Source: Dermacentor variabilis
Taxonomy: Eukaryota; Arthropoda; Arachnida; Ixodida; Ixodidae
DNA length: 64,000 nt
Reading direction: 5' to 3'
Assembly (NCBI RefSeq): GCF_050947875.1
Contig: NC_134577.1
Span: 70,250,639-70,314,638 of the forward strand
Part shown: positions 1-10,072 of the stretch, piece after piece
How the letters are laid out: each line of letters opens with the position of its first letter
How positions within the stretch are numbered: the stretch's first letter is position 1
Translations under genes and position numbers: made by a program
The notes under the pieces: model-generated
Databases searched by the model: none
What the model was told of the DNA's origin: nothing
What the model saw: only the letters and a program-made list of their open reading frames with translations

Positions 1-149
1 TTCTTTATCCGGCTACATCACGCTCTCGGGTGTCTCTCCTCTTGTGGGAGCCTTAGTTTCAAAACATGTTACATGTCGCATGCATACCACTAACATTGAC
101 ATTCCTCACCAAATATTGGAAATAGTTACGCAAGGTAAACGCAGCGAGA

Positions 150-341
150 GTGTGTTTATACTCAATGCATACAGTACCCCCCGTTCGCGAACGCACTGTT
201 TTCAGCTCCTACTAACAGAATTTGGTAGGTTTCGACGGGTTTGTGTTGGTGGCCGGCGACTTTAACGCTCCGCATACTGCATGGGGTTACGTTAAATCGC
301 AGGCTAAAGGGCCCGCTTATGGAATGCCATCTGTAACATGA
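150..341 (+). pseudogene. LINE A endonuclease fragment, N-terminal half
   Basis: This stretch encodes part of an APE-type endonuclease that nicks target DNA. An ILNAYSTP segment lies in one frame near 160-180. The metal-binding motif GDFNAPH (about 255-275) lies in another frame, which closes with TGA at 339-341. A frameshift therefore separates the two pieces near 225. The following frame, from 338, carries the rest of the domain. The identification rests on the motif and on the order of domains downstream. Confidence 0.7.
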
Positions 342-1513
342 GATACACACTGCCTACCGACCCAGAGCACCCCTCTCGGATAGGCAACAGCGTATCTCGT
401 GACACCTGCCCTGACCTTACCTTCGTGCGCAATACTTGCCCAGTCATTGCGCACAGGACTTTAGAGGAGCACCTTGGTAGTGACCACTACATTGTAGCGA
501 CCACCTTGTCATTACGGGGTGCGCGCAGGCCCGAGCGAAATGTGTGTATAACTGATTGGGCGAAATTCAGGGAACGTCACCAGGACCCACCTGAGCGCCA
601 AGAGTACGAACGCTGGCTTGACTCTCTCGCACAAGATCTAGAGGCCACCACGAGCACACTGCGCACCACAACCGAGACACCAGACATAGACCCGCATTTA
701 CTTCATCTTTGGAACGCCCGCGGAGGGTTGACTCGACGATGGGAAGGACAACGCCTCAACCGCAAACTTAGGGAACGTATAGATCAAATTACACGGGAAT
801 CTCAGGAGTATGCAGAGATTCTTACGAGGAATAACTGGCGAGGATTTTGCGATCGCCTCTCAGGCACATTGAGCACAGCAAAAACGTGGTCAATTCTTCG
901 CTCACTCACAGATCCCACCACAACACAGGGAAAAACGTTTCAACAGCTGCACATCCTCATGCACGAGTACAGGGACGATGTCTCGACACTCCTGAGAGAG
1001 CTAGACAAGCATTTCATACCCACAGGCCCCCCGCCGCAGTACCCTGACTATCCTTATGCAGGTGAGGCGAACGAATTGCTCGATGCAGACATCACATCTG
1101 ATGAGGTGCGGGTGGTCCTACAAGACCTACGCCGCAACACGGCACCGGGAGCCGACCACATCCGATTCGCCACCCTTCGTAACCTCAGTGACGCGGATAT
1201 TAACCACCTCACCCATATCTTCTATGATTGCTGGCGCAAGGGCATGCTTCCCGAAGCATGGCGACACGCCGACATCACACTGATCCCCAAACCGGGCAAG
1301 CCTGTTAAGGTTGAAAACTTACGACCCATCTCCCTAACATCCTGCATTGGTAAGCTCATGGAGCCCTTCCTCGAAGAAAAATCATTCTTTTCTAACTCTC
1401 AATTCGGATATCGGGCTCATCTGTCTGCCAAAGATGTGCTTTTACAATTGCGGGAGGAAGTCATAGGACCTTGTCGTCCGCCCAAACGAGAGCACTCATC
1501 GCCTTACACCTAA
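338..1513 (+). pseudogene. LINE A ORF2 segment: end of endonuclease plus first part of reverse transcriptase
   Basis: The 391-codon open frame starts inside the endonuclease, so the apparent ATG at 338 is not a biological start. It contains the S/T-D-L-T-F element and the LGSDHYI motif (482-487 encode D-H), which closes the APE catalytic set. It then runs through a long linker into the RT fingers (NTAPGADHIRFATL, and PEAWRHADITLIPKPGK followed by the RPISLT block). The frame is lost around 1460-1513, just before RT motif A, where homology continues in the +1-position frame from 1471. It is part of the same decayed ORF2 as the next entries. Confidence 0.8.
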
Positions 1514-2598
1514 AAGGGGCATTCGATAATGTTGAACATGACCTCATCCTTCGCAACGTTGCACATTCACACTGTAGAATTCGTATGTACAACTATATCC
1601 GCGCATTTCTTCGAGATCGCACAGCCACCGTAGGAATGGGACCGCATCGATCCGGTACGATTCGCCTTGTAGGACGTGGGACACCCTAGGGCTCAGTTCT
1701 TTCCCCTACTCTATTCAATATCGCGCTCGCAGGGCTCCCCCGGCTACTCGACCAGATCCCTGATGTCGCCCACGCTATTTATGCGGACGACATTAGTATC
1801 TGGTCGACACGGGGTCCCGACGGAGCCATCCAGGACCGACTGCAGCAAGCAGTCGATGCAGTTTCCGAGTACGCGAGAAAATGCGGCTTAAGATGTGCTC
1901 CGGAAAAGTCGGAGCTCATAATCATTCGCCCCCGGAGCCGTTCCTCTACTCCCCCTGTCACTGTGCACGTGGATGGCACACCGATACCACAGGTTAATCG
2001 TGCTCGTATCCTCGGCCTACACGTCCAAGCGGATGGCAGGTCAAACTACACTGTTTCCCTTCTATCCAGACAGATTGAGCAAATTCTGGCCATGATCCGG
2101 AGGGTCTCCAACAGGCGCTCGGGCCTTCGAGAAGAGGACCTGCTGCCCTTCGTGGAGGCATGCGTGATCAGCCGTCTTACATACCATCTCCCATTTCAGC
2201 GGTTGACCCAAGCGCCACAACTTCGCATAGACGCAATGATTCGCAAAGCGACGAAGCTGGCCCATGGCCTCCCGAACTATACTTCCACACACCGTCTCCT
2301 TAACTTAGGGACGCATAACACACTAGGCGAGCTGCTAGAGGCGCATTGGGTCAGCCATCGCCAGCGCCTCCTACTCACTCCTACTGGCCGCCATCTTCTC
2401 ACACGTCTAGGATACTCTGTCCCACCCCTTGAGTCTGAAACCCGTCCAGCGATCTTGTCGTCAGCGATACGCCAAGCACTACGTATTCATCCATTGCCAC
2501 GTAATATGCACCCCGAGCATGACAAAGGGCGGCGCAAAGCCCATGTACGATACATTGGCCGCATGCTTGCAAACATCCCGGAAACACATACTTTATAG
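1471..2598 (+). pseudogene. LINE A reverse transcriptase palm and thumb, with in-frame stop and lost catalytic Asp
   Basis: Reading from 1471, motif A appears as LHLKGAFDNVEH. The position usually held by the catalytic aspartate is histidine (codon 1507-1509). Motif B follows as GRGTP, then a stop at 1687-1689 where this motif normally has glutamine (a CAG to TAG change would explain it), then GSVLSPTLFNIAL. YADD is intact at 1780-1791. The thumb extends to PETHTL and a TAG at 2596-2598. One frame holds throughout apart from these stops. The enzyme would copy element RNA at a nicked target; this copy cannot, because both the frame and motif A are damaged. Confidence 0.85.
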
Positions 2599-3432
2599 AC
2601 GGACACATCACGCACTCAAGAGGGCTATATCTCGGTAGTTTTGGATGGCACCGAATCCCTGAGAGACTCTGCTCCAATGCGCGGAACAAATGCCGCTTAC
2701 GGAGAAATTCTCGGTGTTGCTCTTGCAATTCGATACGCCATCCGTGTTCCTGAGGAAGTGTATATATTGACGGACTCGCAACAGGCATGCCGGGCGTTCC
2801 TATCAGGACATGGCATCCCGAGAGCGGCGCACCAAATTCTCAAACAGATCCCGCAAAATACACCAACCACACCTCCCCGCATCCACTTACTCTGGACCCC
2901 TGGTCATACCTCGCTGCCGGGTAACGAAAGCGCACATACGGTTGCCCGAGAAATTTCCCTCCGGGCGACTCGGCGTGGTGAGGCGACTAGTTCAGAGTGC
3001 GGGGATCCCTTGTTCTGTTACAAAGACATACTCCGTCATTATACATGCATTCGTCGCACCCACGCCGCACCACCGCCGTCCTTCTCGCGGGAGGAAGCAG
3101 TGGCATTACGCCAGTTACAAACCGCAACTTTTCCAAATCTTGTCTCTCTCAATAAATTATACCCTCACTGTTATGCAGATCGTTGCCCTGGCTGTGGCAG
3201 CTCGCCCACAATCTTCCACGTCACGATTCAGCGCAATGCAAACCTCTTTCCTCCCTTGCCAACTCTCCTTTACCCCCTCGCAACGAAGAGCTGTGGGACG
3301 ATGCCCTCCGCGACGGACCTCCCGAGGTCCTCCGAGCTGATCACAACGGGCTCGAAACATCGCCGGAATCATCTTGGGGACCCTGGACTGAGGGTTCCTC
3401 CCACACTGCTCTCGCCATTCAGATATTATTAA
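2599..3432 (+). pseudogene. LINE A RNase H domain and C-terminal finger
   Basis: Directly after the TAG at 2596-2598, in the same frame, comes TDTS (the first catalytic Asp region), then AAYGEILGVALAI (Glu), ILTDSQQACRAF (Asp) and WTPGHTSLPGNESAH. This is the DEDD-type layout of RNase H. A CPGCGSS..FHV finger begins at 3184. After about 3230 the C-terminal tail continues in another frame (EELWDDALRDGPPEVLRA, about 3285-3340), so one more frameshift lies there. The apparent ATG at 2641 lies inside the domain and is not a start. Confidence 0.8.
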
Positions 3433-3463
3433 TAAAGATGTTTTACTCTCTCTCTCTCCTGAA

Positions 3464-3785
3464 GGGTAGTGCTTCAACATCGATTACGCCGAATGTACCA
3501 CCAGTTTCTATGTTGTCTAAGCGCGGTCGACCGCTTAAGTACGCCACGAAAGCGGAAGCGCCGGCGGCGAAGGCTTGAGCGAAAACCGTCAAACGCCACG
3601 AGCTTGCTGCTCTTGCAAAAGTCTCGATGTGTCTGAACTGACGTTGAGTCAAGTAACCCCAAGGCCATCAGAATGAAGCGACAAGGCGATGCCTAAATGA
3701 GACAAGCAGATGTCAAACGCCAGAAGCGACAAGCCGATGCCTAATTGATGATGATTGATGATTAATAAATAAATAAATAAAGGTA
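3464..3785 (+). pseudogene. Remnant of a basic protein with an N-terminal KRGRP motif
   Basis: An ATG at 3510 opens MLSKRGRPLKYATKAEAP and reaches a stop at 3576-3578. The same frame continues afterwards with KRHELAALAK before another stop. Further on, Lys/Arg/Gln-rich repeats (KRQKRQADA-like) occur twice around 3673-3745. The stretch ends in (AAAT)n at about 3762-3781. The KRGRP box resembles an AT-hook-like basic motif. A similar MGRPR start followed by basic repeats occurs at 38003, next to an endonuclease-like domain. I infer that both are dead copies of one mobile-element protein, possibly Helitron/Helentron-like. The family assignment is a guess. Confidence 0.3.
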
Positions 3786-4777
3786 AAAGAGACAGAATGC
3801 TCGGAAGGAACGCCGTCGTACCGACTACACAACAGCGACCAATCGTTTCAAGGAATCATTCCTGGACAACACATTCGGTACTTACATAATTTAGATAAGT
3901 CATAACGCTATCGCATTAAAATCACGCAAGGGTGCTTAACTGGCTGTCACTTTTTTTATTTGTGCAGTAACGGTGTAATCTTAGCCGAGATGCCTTCGCA
4001 TTTTAGACACCCAGACTTGCCGGGTAAAAAACGGCGACTAACCGAGCTGTGTCTAGGCGGTGCATCCGGGATGTTTCCGAAGAGGGCTACAGCGTTAGTT
4101 CCTTGTCCCGCGCTGCGTCGAGTGGTAGCGGACCGACCCCCTTACGGCCGGAAGTCAAGGCCAGGGCGCCAGAGCGATACGACGTTCAAACGGAACTTGC
4201 CCAGCAATTCTGCAACGCATGTGACGGGTTCGGTCGCGTTTCGTTTTTGTTTATTTGCTCGCTGGCAGCTGCGCATGACGCAGCCGACCAATGCAAGCAG
4301 CGAGTAACAAGCAGCGAAAAGGCATCTGAACCGAGTATCCTTTGCAGACATGCAGGTTGTCTAATTGCCTTAGTTTCTACGCACTTAGACTCCATCTGGG
4401 CCCTTTAAACTCCTGTCGAAAGCTTTTAACGCAAGTAAATTTAGTCAGTCCTGCGGCAATCGCTCATAAATAAAAGCCACAATGGTGCTTTCAATTCATA
4501 ACAATAACCTATATTTGTCAGCGTTTATTAAACATTGTGTCGGTTTTGATAATGTTCGGTTTTGCTCGAGTAGTTTCAGCGAGATATTTGCAAAACTACA
4601 AAATGCGATGTAAGTTATCCATAAACATCGCGCAAAGCGCACGAACGCCGAACGTCCTGGAATAACATTTCAACGGCATTCTGTCGGCGGCGCATAACAC
4701 AGGAAACTAGTAATAAAGCAATTGTTTATTTTGGGCTTCTTGATAACTCTTACTAAAGATTAACTGCACAAGGCTAA
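3786..4777. other. No recognisable gene
   Basis: Two overlapping open frames (3960-4307 and 4049-4408, plus strand) lie here. A pyrimidine tract ending in TTTGTGCAG at about 3953-3966 could be a splice acceptor, so an exon cannot be excluded. The predicted peptides match nothing I recognise and show no domain motif. I treat the stretch as intergenic. Confidence 0.4.
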
Positions 4778-4811
4778 AGACAGCGTATACCGAATTCGGT
4801 ATACGCTGTCT
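4778..4811. repeat. Perfect 34-bp palindrome
   Basis: Bases 4778-4811 read identically on both strands, with two 17-base halves meeting at AATT in the centre and no loop. Each half contains TTCGGTATACGCTGTCT or its complement. The core TTCGGTATAC recurs nearby at 4822-4831 and 4866-4874, and again at 20110-20119. It could be a replication or insertion scar or the tip of a foldback repeat. No function is shown by the sequence. Confidence 0.8.
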
Positions 4812-4847
4812 ACGTAAGTGGTTCGGTATACCTGAGCGTACACGGCA

Positions 4848-4976
4848 CCACTTATTTAAAGTGATTCGGTATACTCTCAGGGTCAGTGGCATCGCATCAG
4901 TGACTGTACATGTAGTCGTTCCACGTATGAGCATGACGAAGAAAATGCCACTGTACCACATAAAGGTAAACTATTC
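4848..4976 (+). repeat. Dispersed repeat, copy 1 (partner at 20086-20220)
   Basis: This copy aligns with 20086-20220 in the same orientation. Shared blocks include CACTTATT, TTCGGTATAC, CTCAGGGTCAGTGGCATCGC with ATCAGTGAC, and the ends around ATGAGCA.GACGAAG and ACCACATA. Similarity is high but imperfect, with small indels. I see no coding capacity. It is probably the end of a mobile element or a MITE fragment. Confidence 0.65.
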
Positions 4977-6599
4977 TTTAAGTATGGCTTAGTGCGAGAT
5001 TGGCATGAGCACTAGTCTTAATTGCGACCTTTCCGCTGTTATTTGCAGTTAGCGTTTGCTTTAGAAGGCAAATTCCCCTTAACTATGGTCTTGAACAAGA
5101 GGTACAGGGGGCCGGTAATTTCTCAGAATTTCATAGAATTCGTGTTCCCAGTCAAGTAATGTCGACGATGCTGTAATGGATTTATTAAAATACTTCGAGT
5201 TGCCGCGATCAAGCAAAAATCACCAGTGCGAGAAATATCGTCGAGAAAGCTAAGCCATTGTCAATCTACAGGCAATTAGCATACGAGATTATTGCTTCCA
5301 AAGGTTGCCTCACAGCACGCAACCTCGCAAGTATCCTTTCGCATAGTTGCACAGCATGCTGCGCATTTACTTTTACGTTATTACTTTTACTTATCTTTAG
5401 TTAATTGCTTTTTGATCTTGCTTAATTTAAAGGGAACGTCTACCACTTTTCAAGAAGCTTCTATTTTGCGGTGCAATCAGCCTACTATTCGAAGTGTCTA
5501 AACGTGTAGTGGCTTCGCTAGATAGCGAGTGCAAAGACAGGATTTTCCGACCTGCGTGGTCTCTTCTTTAAAAAACTGTCCTCGAATGCTGATGGCACTG
5601 ATTACGGGACGCTATGTCAATCTCTGAGGCGATGCATCAATGCACCGATCTGTTCACCATGACTGTTCGTTTGTACGAGGCGGCGCAACTTTTCGACACG
5701 CGCTATAGCTGGAAGCGAAAGAATCGCCATCTTACACAAAGTTAGCACCAGAGCACAAAAAACAATTTCAAGCAATAAAATGTTGTACACAAGCAACATA
5801 ACCACGCCGGCGCGGCATTTTTTTTTTGTTACGTAATAATATGCGAACTGGTTGCACAGTTTCACCGTCAGGCGACGCCACGTGTCGTTTTTGCGCCGCA
5901 TTTAGAGCGAAACTGGAAATGTGTTTCTGTCCTTTTGAGATACAAGCGCGCTCATTCCCGCCAATGTGACAAAAAAAAGTTTCGTCATTCCCACCACAAG
6001 CTAAAAAAAATTTGGAGGACGCTCGAGCTTCGCCTCTAAGAGTGGAACGCGATAGCATTCAAAGATCCCCGATTGCTTCTCGCGCTTACCGGAAACTACA
6101 GCTTATGCAACCGTAATGTTCTCCGGGAAGCACTGGCGGCGAACGCTATGCACGAAGGCGAGCTTTGAGGTTCTTCTTGTGATAGTATGCATGGAACCGA
6201 GGGGGGGGCCGCGCCGCTCCTACTGATACAGACCTCGAACGGCAGCCGGAGAACGATATCGCTTTAAAACGGGTTTGTGTGGGAGTTTCCGCGTAACATA
6301 ATTATGTTTTCTCGTGTATTCAGATTACAATCCGACGCCGTCTTGTCCGCATGTTGTGTGCAAGTCGTACTTTGCGATTTCGTACGTATTTTAACTTGAG
6401 TAATTCAATTACTTCAGTCATTTCCGTGTGCCACACGGAGGGCCTGCGGGGTTGGATATGCGTGGTTCGAAATTCTATTTGCCTAAGCGACGTCCGACGC
6501 TGGACGCCGGATCTTCTGTGTCACGAGGTAACACACGTTCCGAGTGAATGGCAGTTCCAATAACTCTGGGGTCCCGCGTGCCCCGAAACTGCATAATGG
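4977..6599. other. No recognisable gene
   Basis: AT-rich sequence with short scattered open frames on both strands and homopolymer runs (for example T9 near 5820). No domain motif, tRNA-like fold or repeat boundary was recognised. Confidence 0.5.
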
Positions 6600-6685
6600 G
6601 CTATGAGCGGCGCCATATTGCGGGGCGCCGAAATATTTTGACCGCTTGGGCTTCTTTAGCGTGCAGCTCGACATGGTACTTGAGC
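6600..6685 (-). repeat. Diverged Ruka-like SINE fragment (3' part, minus strand)
   Basis: Read on the minus strand, this resembles the distal half of the SINEs at 58411 and 60904, with the order GTGCA, AAGAA.CCCA, a GTCAAAATAT-type block, then CGCC and CTCAT. It lacks the tRNA-like head. The match is partial and gapped, so this is an old copy. Confidence 0.4.
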
Positions 6686-8449
6686 ATTCTTCTTACAGGT
6701 ACAGCTTTCTTTAGGTCTTTTGCCCCATTTTGAGCTTGTACGCGAGTTATTGGCAGTTTATTTGGTCTTCAAGGCGACCCTGACGCCTTGACACGTGCTT
6801 AAGGGCGGACCACAGGTTGCAGCAAGGGATCGCTTGGGGCGTTTACGAAACGAGGCGCTTTTGTCTTTTCAATAGGTATATTGTGGTAACCTTGAACAAC
6901 ATGATACTTACAAAATAAAAGCTTTACTACCCTTTGCAGTGCAAGTTTTTTCTCTCGGATATCATAAAACGAACACAGCGGTTTATTTCCCGCTATTCAG
7001 AAGGGTACAAATGACACGCGTAATGGAAACGCACTCTTCGTAAGGTTGTCACATCTTTTGAATTTTGTTTAATTATTTCAAAACGTCTGTTGATTTCTCT
7101 TGCTAGTAATGCCCTGCTCTTCCAATATTTCACCATAGGTACAAGAATTACGCTATCTGACACAGGTTATTCATCAAATACTCCGGAAGACTTAAAAAAA
7201 TGATCACCCCGTAAACCCGGCGTTGCTGCTCCTTTCTACAAGACTGATTGATTATGGGGCCCAGCATAAGTAACTCGGGCCTTCCCCCACCCCCTGCATC
7301 TCTTTACCGTTGTCAGGCTTCTGTCGCCCACATTTGTAACTGCTTTTGAACTCTCGAACTTTGGGATTGTAAATTTTTGTTCAGTCGGCTAAAAGCTCGC
7401 ATTATTTAGTTGGCTCAAGCCTTCTCGGCTTTTTATTATTTACATTTTCGCTCAAGGCAGTGAGTATTGCTAATAGGGTGAAAGGCGCACTAGCTTTGCC
7501 GTCCGTGGTTTACTCATACCTATTTTTTCATTGCCATAGCGGTTGTAAGCACCCTTCAAGCAATTGTGCGCTGTCGCCTTGATGTCCAAAATGAAATCAA
7601 AGTTCGAGGAGAATCGGCTGCCATTGCGCTGTAAGCTGCTTGTGTAAAGCAAGGCATTGAAGGATGAGCCAAAAATAGAGTAGGATGTGTGGGCTAGGAA
7701 AAAAAAATCTAAGTACTCGGCTTTTCTTACTCTATTTTTTTCAGCGCGTATAAAGCGGTAAAAAATTAACAAGAGGCCAACATTTACGCGATAAAATCGA
7801 GTGAATTATTGTAAATTATGATAAAGTTGGGTTGGTTACACTTTGTGACACACGACCATCGTCCCAATTGTTTATATAGCGCTTCTCGTGTACCGCCCTC
7901 AAGATTAAAGCTTCGCGTAGGCTATCTGGTTCAACACTTTCGATGGATTAATGTTATGGCGAAGCTTCTTAGGAGGTTAGCGGGGCGGCTATTGTGCGGC
8001 GGCTTCTGTGTGACTCTATGTGCGATGGCGTGGTCAATGTGAAATGTATATTAACCACAACGGTGTAGGAGCACCGAAATTGGTTTGCGACTAATGATCA
8101 ATCATATTGAAATTAAATGTGGTCTGCGCATATCGCATTCGAAAAACCAACTCATGTACGTGGTTCTTTTTCTTTAACAATTTATAATGGATAGATATCT
8201 TTAAGCGCACCAGCATGCACAGACAAAAAGAAAGTAGCAGAAATAAACAATGAAGAAGTCAGTGAAGCACGGTCCTGTCTGCTTTTTTGTTTTCTTTTGA
8301 CTGTGTGATGCTGCCGCTTCTCTTCAAGTTCTGTCCATTGTGAACACCGACCAACTAGCCTGTCTCGCCATCTTGTTGTTGTTTCTTAACAGTAACCCTT
8401 AATTTGTGCTTGTCAGGTCGCCTCATGTGGTCCATAGGACAGAATAAAA
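6686..8449. other. No recognisable gene
   Basis: AT-rich sequence. The longest minus-strand frame (7470-7772, 100 codons) shows no known motif and has an ordinary low-complexity composition. Nothing else stands out. Confidence 0.5.
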
Positions 8450-8665
8450 AAGCTCAACTAACTCAGCCTCACTAGCAAGTTACATTTTTTGCTACAGCTC
8501 ATTCTGACTTAAACTCATCGAAATTATACTCAGCCGGGCCCATACTGGGACTCAGTCTGTACGAAAATTCTAGTCAGATGAGCTGATTCAGCCTAATACT
8601 CATGGGTCAGTCTTAGTCGGAGGGAATGTAAGTGAGTCGACTCGTGAGCAACTTATGCTGATCTA
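8450..8665. repeat. Degenerate ACTCA-rich tandem-like tract
   Basis: The words ACTCA, GACTCA or their complements occur roughly every 15-25 bases (for example at AACTCAGCC, AAACTCATCG, TACTCAGCC, GGACTCAGTC, ATACTCATGG and GAGTCGACTCG). This looks like an old minisatellite with strong decay. The unit cannot be fixed by eye. Confidence 0.3.
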
Positions 8666-8889
8666 GACTTACATCCAGTTCCCGTTAGAGGTCGGCTAGG
8701 AGCTTGTACGACTGACAACGGTGAAAGCTGACACCGTAGCGCTGCGACGCCGTCTGCACGCGGGCCTTCAGTAAACGCAGCAGCTTCATTCGAGTGAAGC
8801 CGTAAACGAGAATGCAGAGCCTATAGTACTTCAAAAGGCTTGAGGACTAGTTTATGAAAGCTTCACTGTCTTTGTTTTGCACCGCACGC

Positions 8890-8906
8890 ACATGCACACA
8901 CACACA

Positions 8907-8942
<36 letters not shown>

Positions 8943-8962
8943 GACACACGCACACACACATT
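8890..8962. repeat. (CA)n microsatellite
   Basis: Alternating CA with short CG and GA interruptions, ending about 30 bases upstream of the Gypsy element. Confidence 0.85.
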
Positions 8963-8989
8963 GCTGATCTCGGAAACTGTTGCGGCTGA

Positions 8990-8993
8990 CTGT
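8990..8993. repeat. Target-site duplication CTGT, left copy
   Basis: CTGT immediately precedes the 5' LTR and recurs at 15791-15794 immediately after the 3' LTR. A 4-5 bp duplication is the usual result of Ty3/Gypsy integration. Confidence 0.75.
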
Positions 8994-9152
8994 TGTTACG
9001 TTTCGCCTACGACGCGCGGTTTAGCCGGCGCGGCTGCAACAAAGCGGCAGACATTTTGGCCCGTTCGGCGTCGCCGCTACGCCTCCCCGCCAAGCGCGTC
9101 CAGGCATGTTCCGATGCCACGTGTCTTCATGTGCGTGTGTGAGTGTATGTGC

Positions 9153-9407
9153 CATTGTGCCCGACCGGCGGCGACACGACAGTAGGAGTCACCTTCTCCT
9201 CCCCATTGTGCCCGACCGGCGGCGATACGACAGTAGGAGTCACCTTCTCCTCCCCATTGTGCCCGACCGGCGGCGACACGACAGTAGGAGTCACCTTCTC
9301 CTCCCCATTGTGCCCGACCGGCGGCGACACGACAGTGTGAGCCACCTTCTCCTCCCCATTGTGCCCGACCGGCGGCGACACGACAGTATGCGTCACCTTA
9401 TCCCATT
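9153..9407 (+). repeat. 51-bp tandem repeat in U3, five copies
   Basis: Units begin at CATTGTGCCC at 9153, 9204, 9255, 9306 and 9357. Each carries the GACCGGCGGCGACACGACAG core followed by a GTCACCTTCTCCTCCC-like half. Units 4 and 5 differ slightly (GTGTGAGCC; GTATGCGTC). Because 51 is a multiple of 3, frames stay open on both strands (for example 9106-9579 plus and 9127-9588 minus). I read these as by-products, not genes. Position upstream of the TATA box suggests enhancer-like promoter repeats (inference). Confidence 0.85.
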
Positions 9408-9462
9408 GTACAGTCACGTGCTCGTCTATAGAGGGGTTCCTTCTTGCCCTCAACTGCGAGAG

Positions 9463-9470
9463 TATAAAAA
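9463..9470 (+). promoter_or_regulatory. TATA box of 5' LTR
   Basis: TATAAAAA preceded by GAGAG, between the U3 repeats and the polyadenylation signal. Transcription would be expected to start about 25-35 bases downstream. Confidence 0.7.
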
Positions 9471-9579
9471 CAGCTGCCCCCGGACGCCAAAGGGAGGGCT
9501 CCGATTTCTTCTGTTGAGTAAAGTGCACTCCCGTCTCTCTACTTCGGTCAACCTGACCGCCAACTCTTTGCGATGTTAG

Positions 9580-9585
9580 AATAAA
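9580..9585 (+). other. AATAAA polyadenylation signal, 5' LTR copy
   Basis: AATAAA about 115 bases after the TATA box, followed by a T/G-rich stretch (TTGTTTTGTTGTT), which fits the end of R. Confidence 0.65.
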
Positions 9586-9757
9586 CAAGTTGTTTTGTTG
9601 TTACCAGTCGACTCATGCTTTGCCGGGACCTTCGGATGCTTCCAGTTGTACCCCAGGCCGCCAGGCCAACGCTACCCTTGGGGCTTGCGACCCAGGTGCA
9701 ACAACGGGCGTCAGCGCCGAGTTCCCAACAACTCGTTCCAACGGTACGACTACAACA

Positions 9758-10072
9758 ACTGTCTGCCAGCGGTGAGATCGCGACAACGGAGGCCAGCAGC
9801 GAAGAGATGCAGTTGACTGTATGCTGAGCAGCTCAACGACCATCCGGGAGCAGTGCAACGAGCCCTGTGTGATGACTGGTTGCCTGCAGCGGAACGACTG
9901 CGCTGAACTCTTGGCTGCGAGGTTTGGTGAGTGCGGGACTTTCTTCTTCTGAGCTTTGCCAGGCTTTTGTTAGTGTCAGAAACAGAGCTGGTAATTGTGG
10001 TTGTCGTTGCTGCCGGGTTAGATTGCGGCAAGACAATAATAGGCAGTAGAGAAAGCAGCATTCAGAGCAGCC
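9758..10072 (+). other. 5' leader of the Gypsy element
   Basis: Untranslated stretch between the LTR and the Gag start. The bases directly after the LTR (ACTGTCTGCCAGCGG) do not begin with the usual TGG of a tRNA primer-binding site, and I could not assign a primer tRNA. Short upstream ATGs occur, with no long frame of their own. Confidence 0.5.

Larger units (their letters stand above)
1..3463 (+). mobile_element. LINE A: decayed non-LTR retrotransposon (EN-RT-RNase H), 5' end outside window
   Basis: Pieces of one ORF2 polyprotein follow each other in the expected order: APE endonuclease, reverse transcriptase, RNase H and a terminal CCHC-like finger. LINEs carrying RNase H belong to the I group and its relatives (known families). 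The reading frame changes at about 225, 335, 1460-1510 and 3200, and two in-frame stops interrupt it (1687-1689 and 2596-2598). The 3' end is an AT-rich stretch with AATAAA near 3430 followed by a short CT run (3448-3460), a usual LINE ending. The element is a dead copy, and the window begins inside its endonuclease domain. Confidence 0.85.
8994..9757 (+). repeat. 5' LTR
   Basis: Matches 15027-15790 base for base except at 4 positions, with no indels (constant offset of 6033). It contains a 51-bp tandem repeat block, a TATA box and a polyadenylation signal in the order expected for U3-R-U5. It begins with TG and ends with CA. Confidence 0.93.

Noticed and set aside
3953..4408. Possible exon with splice acceptor TTTGTGCAG
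   Set aside because: A pyrimidine tract plus CAG is common by chance, and the downstream peptides show no recognisable domain or clear donor.
9106..9588. Open frames of about 155 codons on both strands in each LTR
   Set aside because: They are produced by a 51-bp tandem repeat whose length is a multiple of 3. The opposite-strand frames are equally open and there is no motif.
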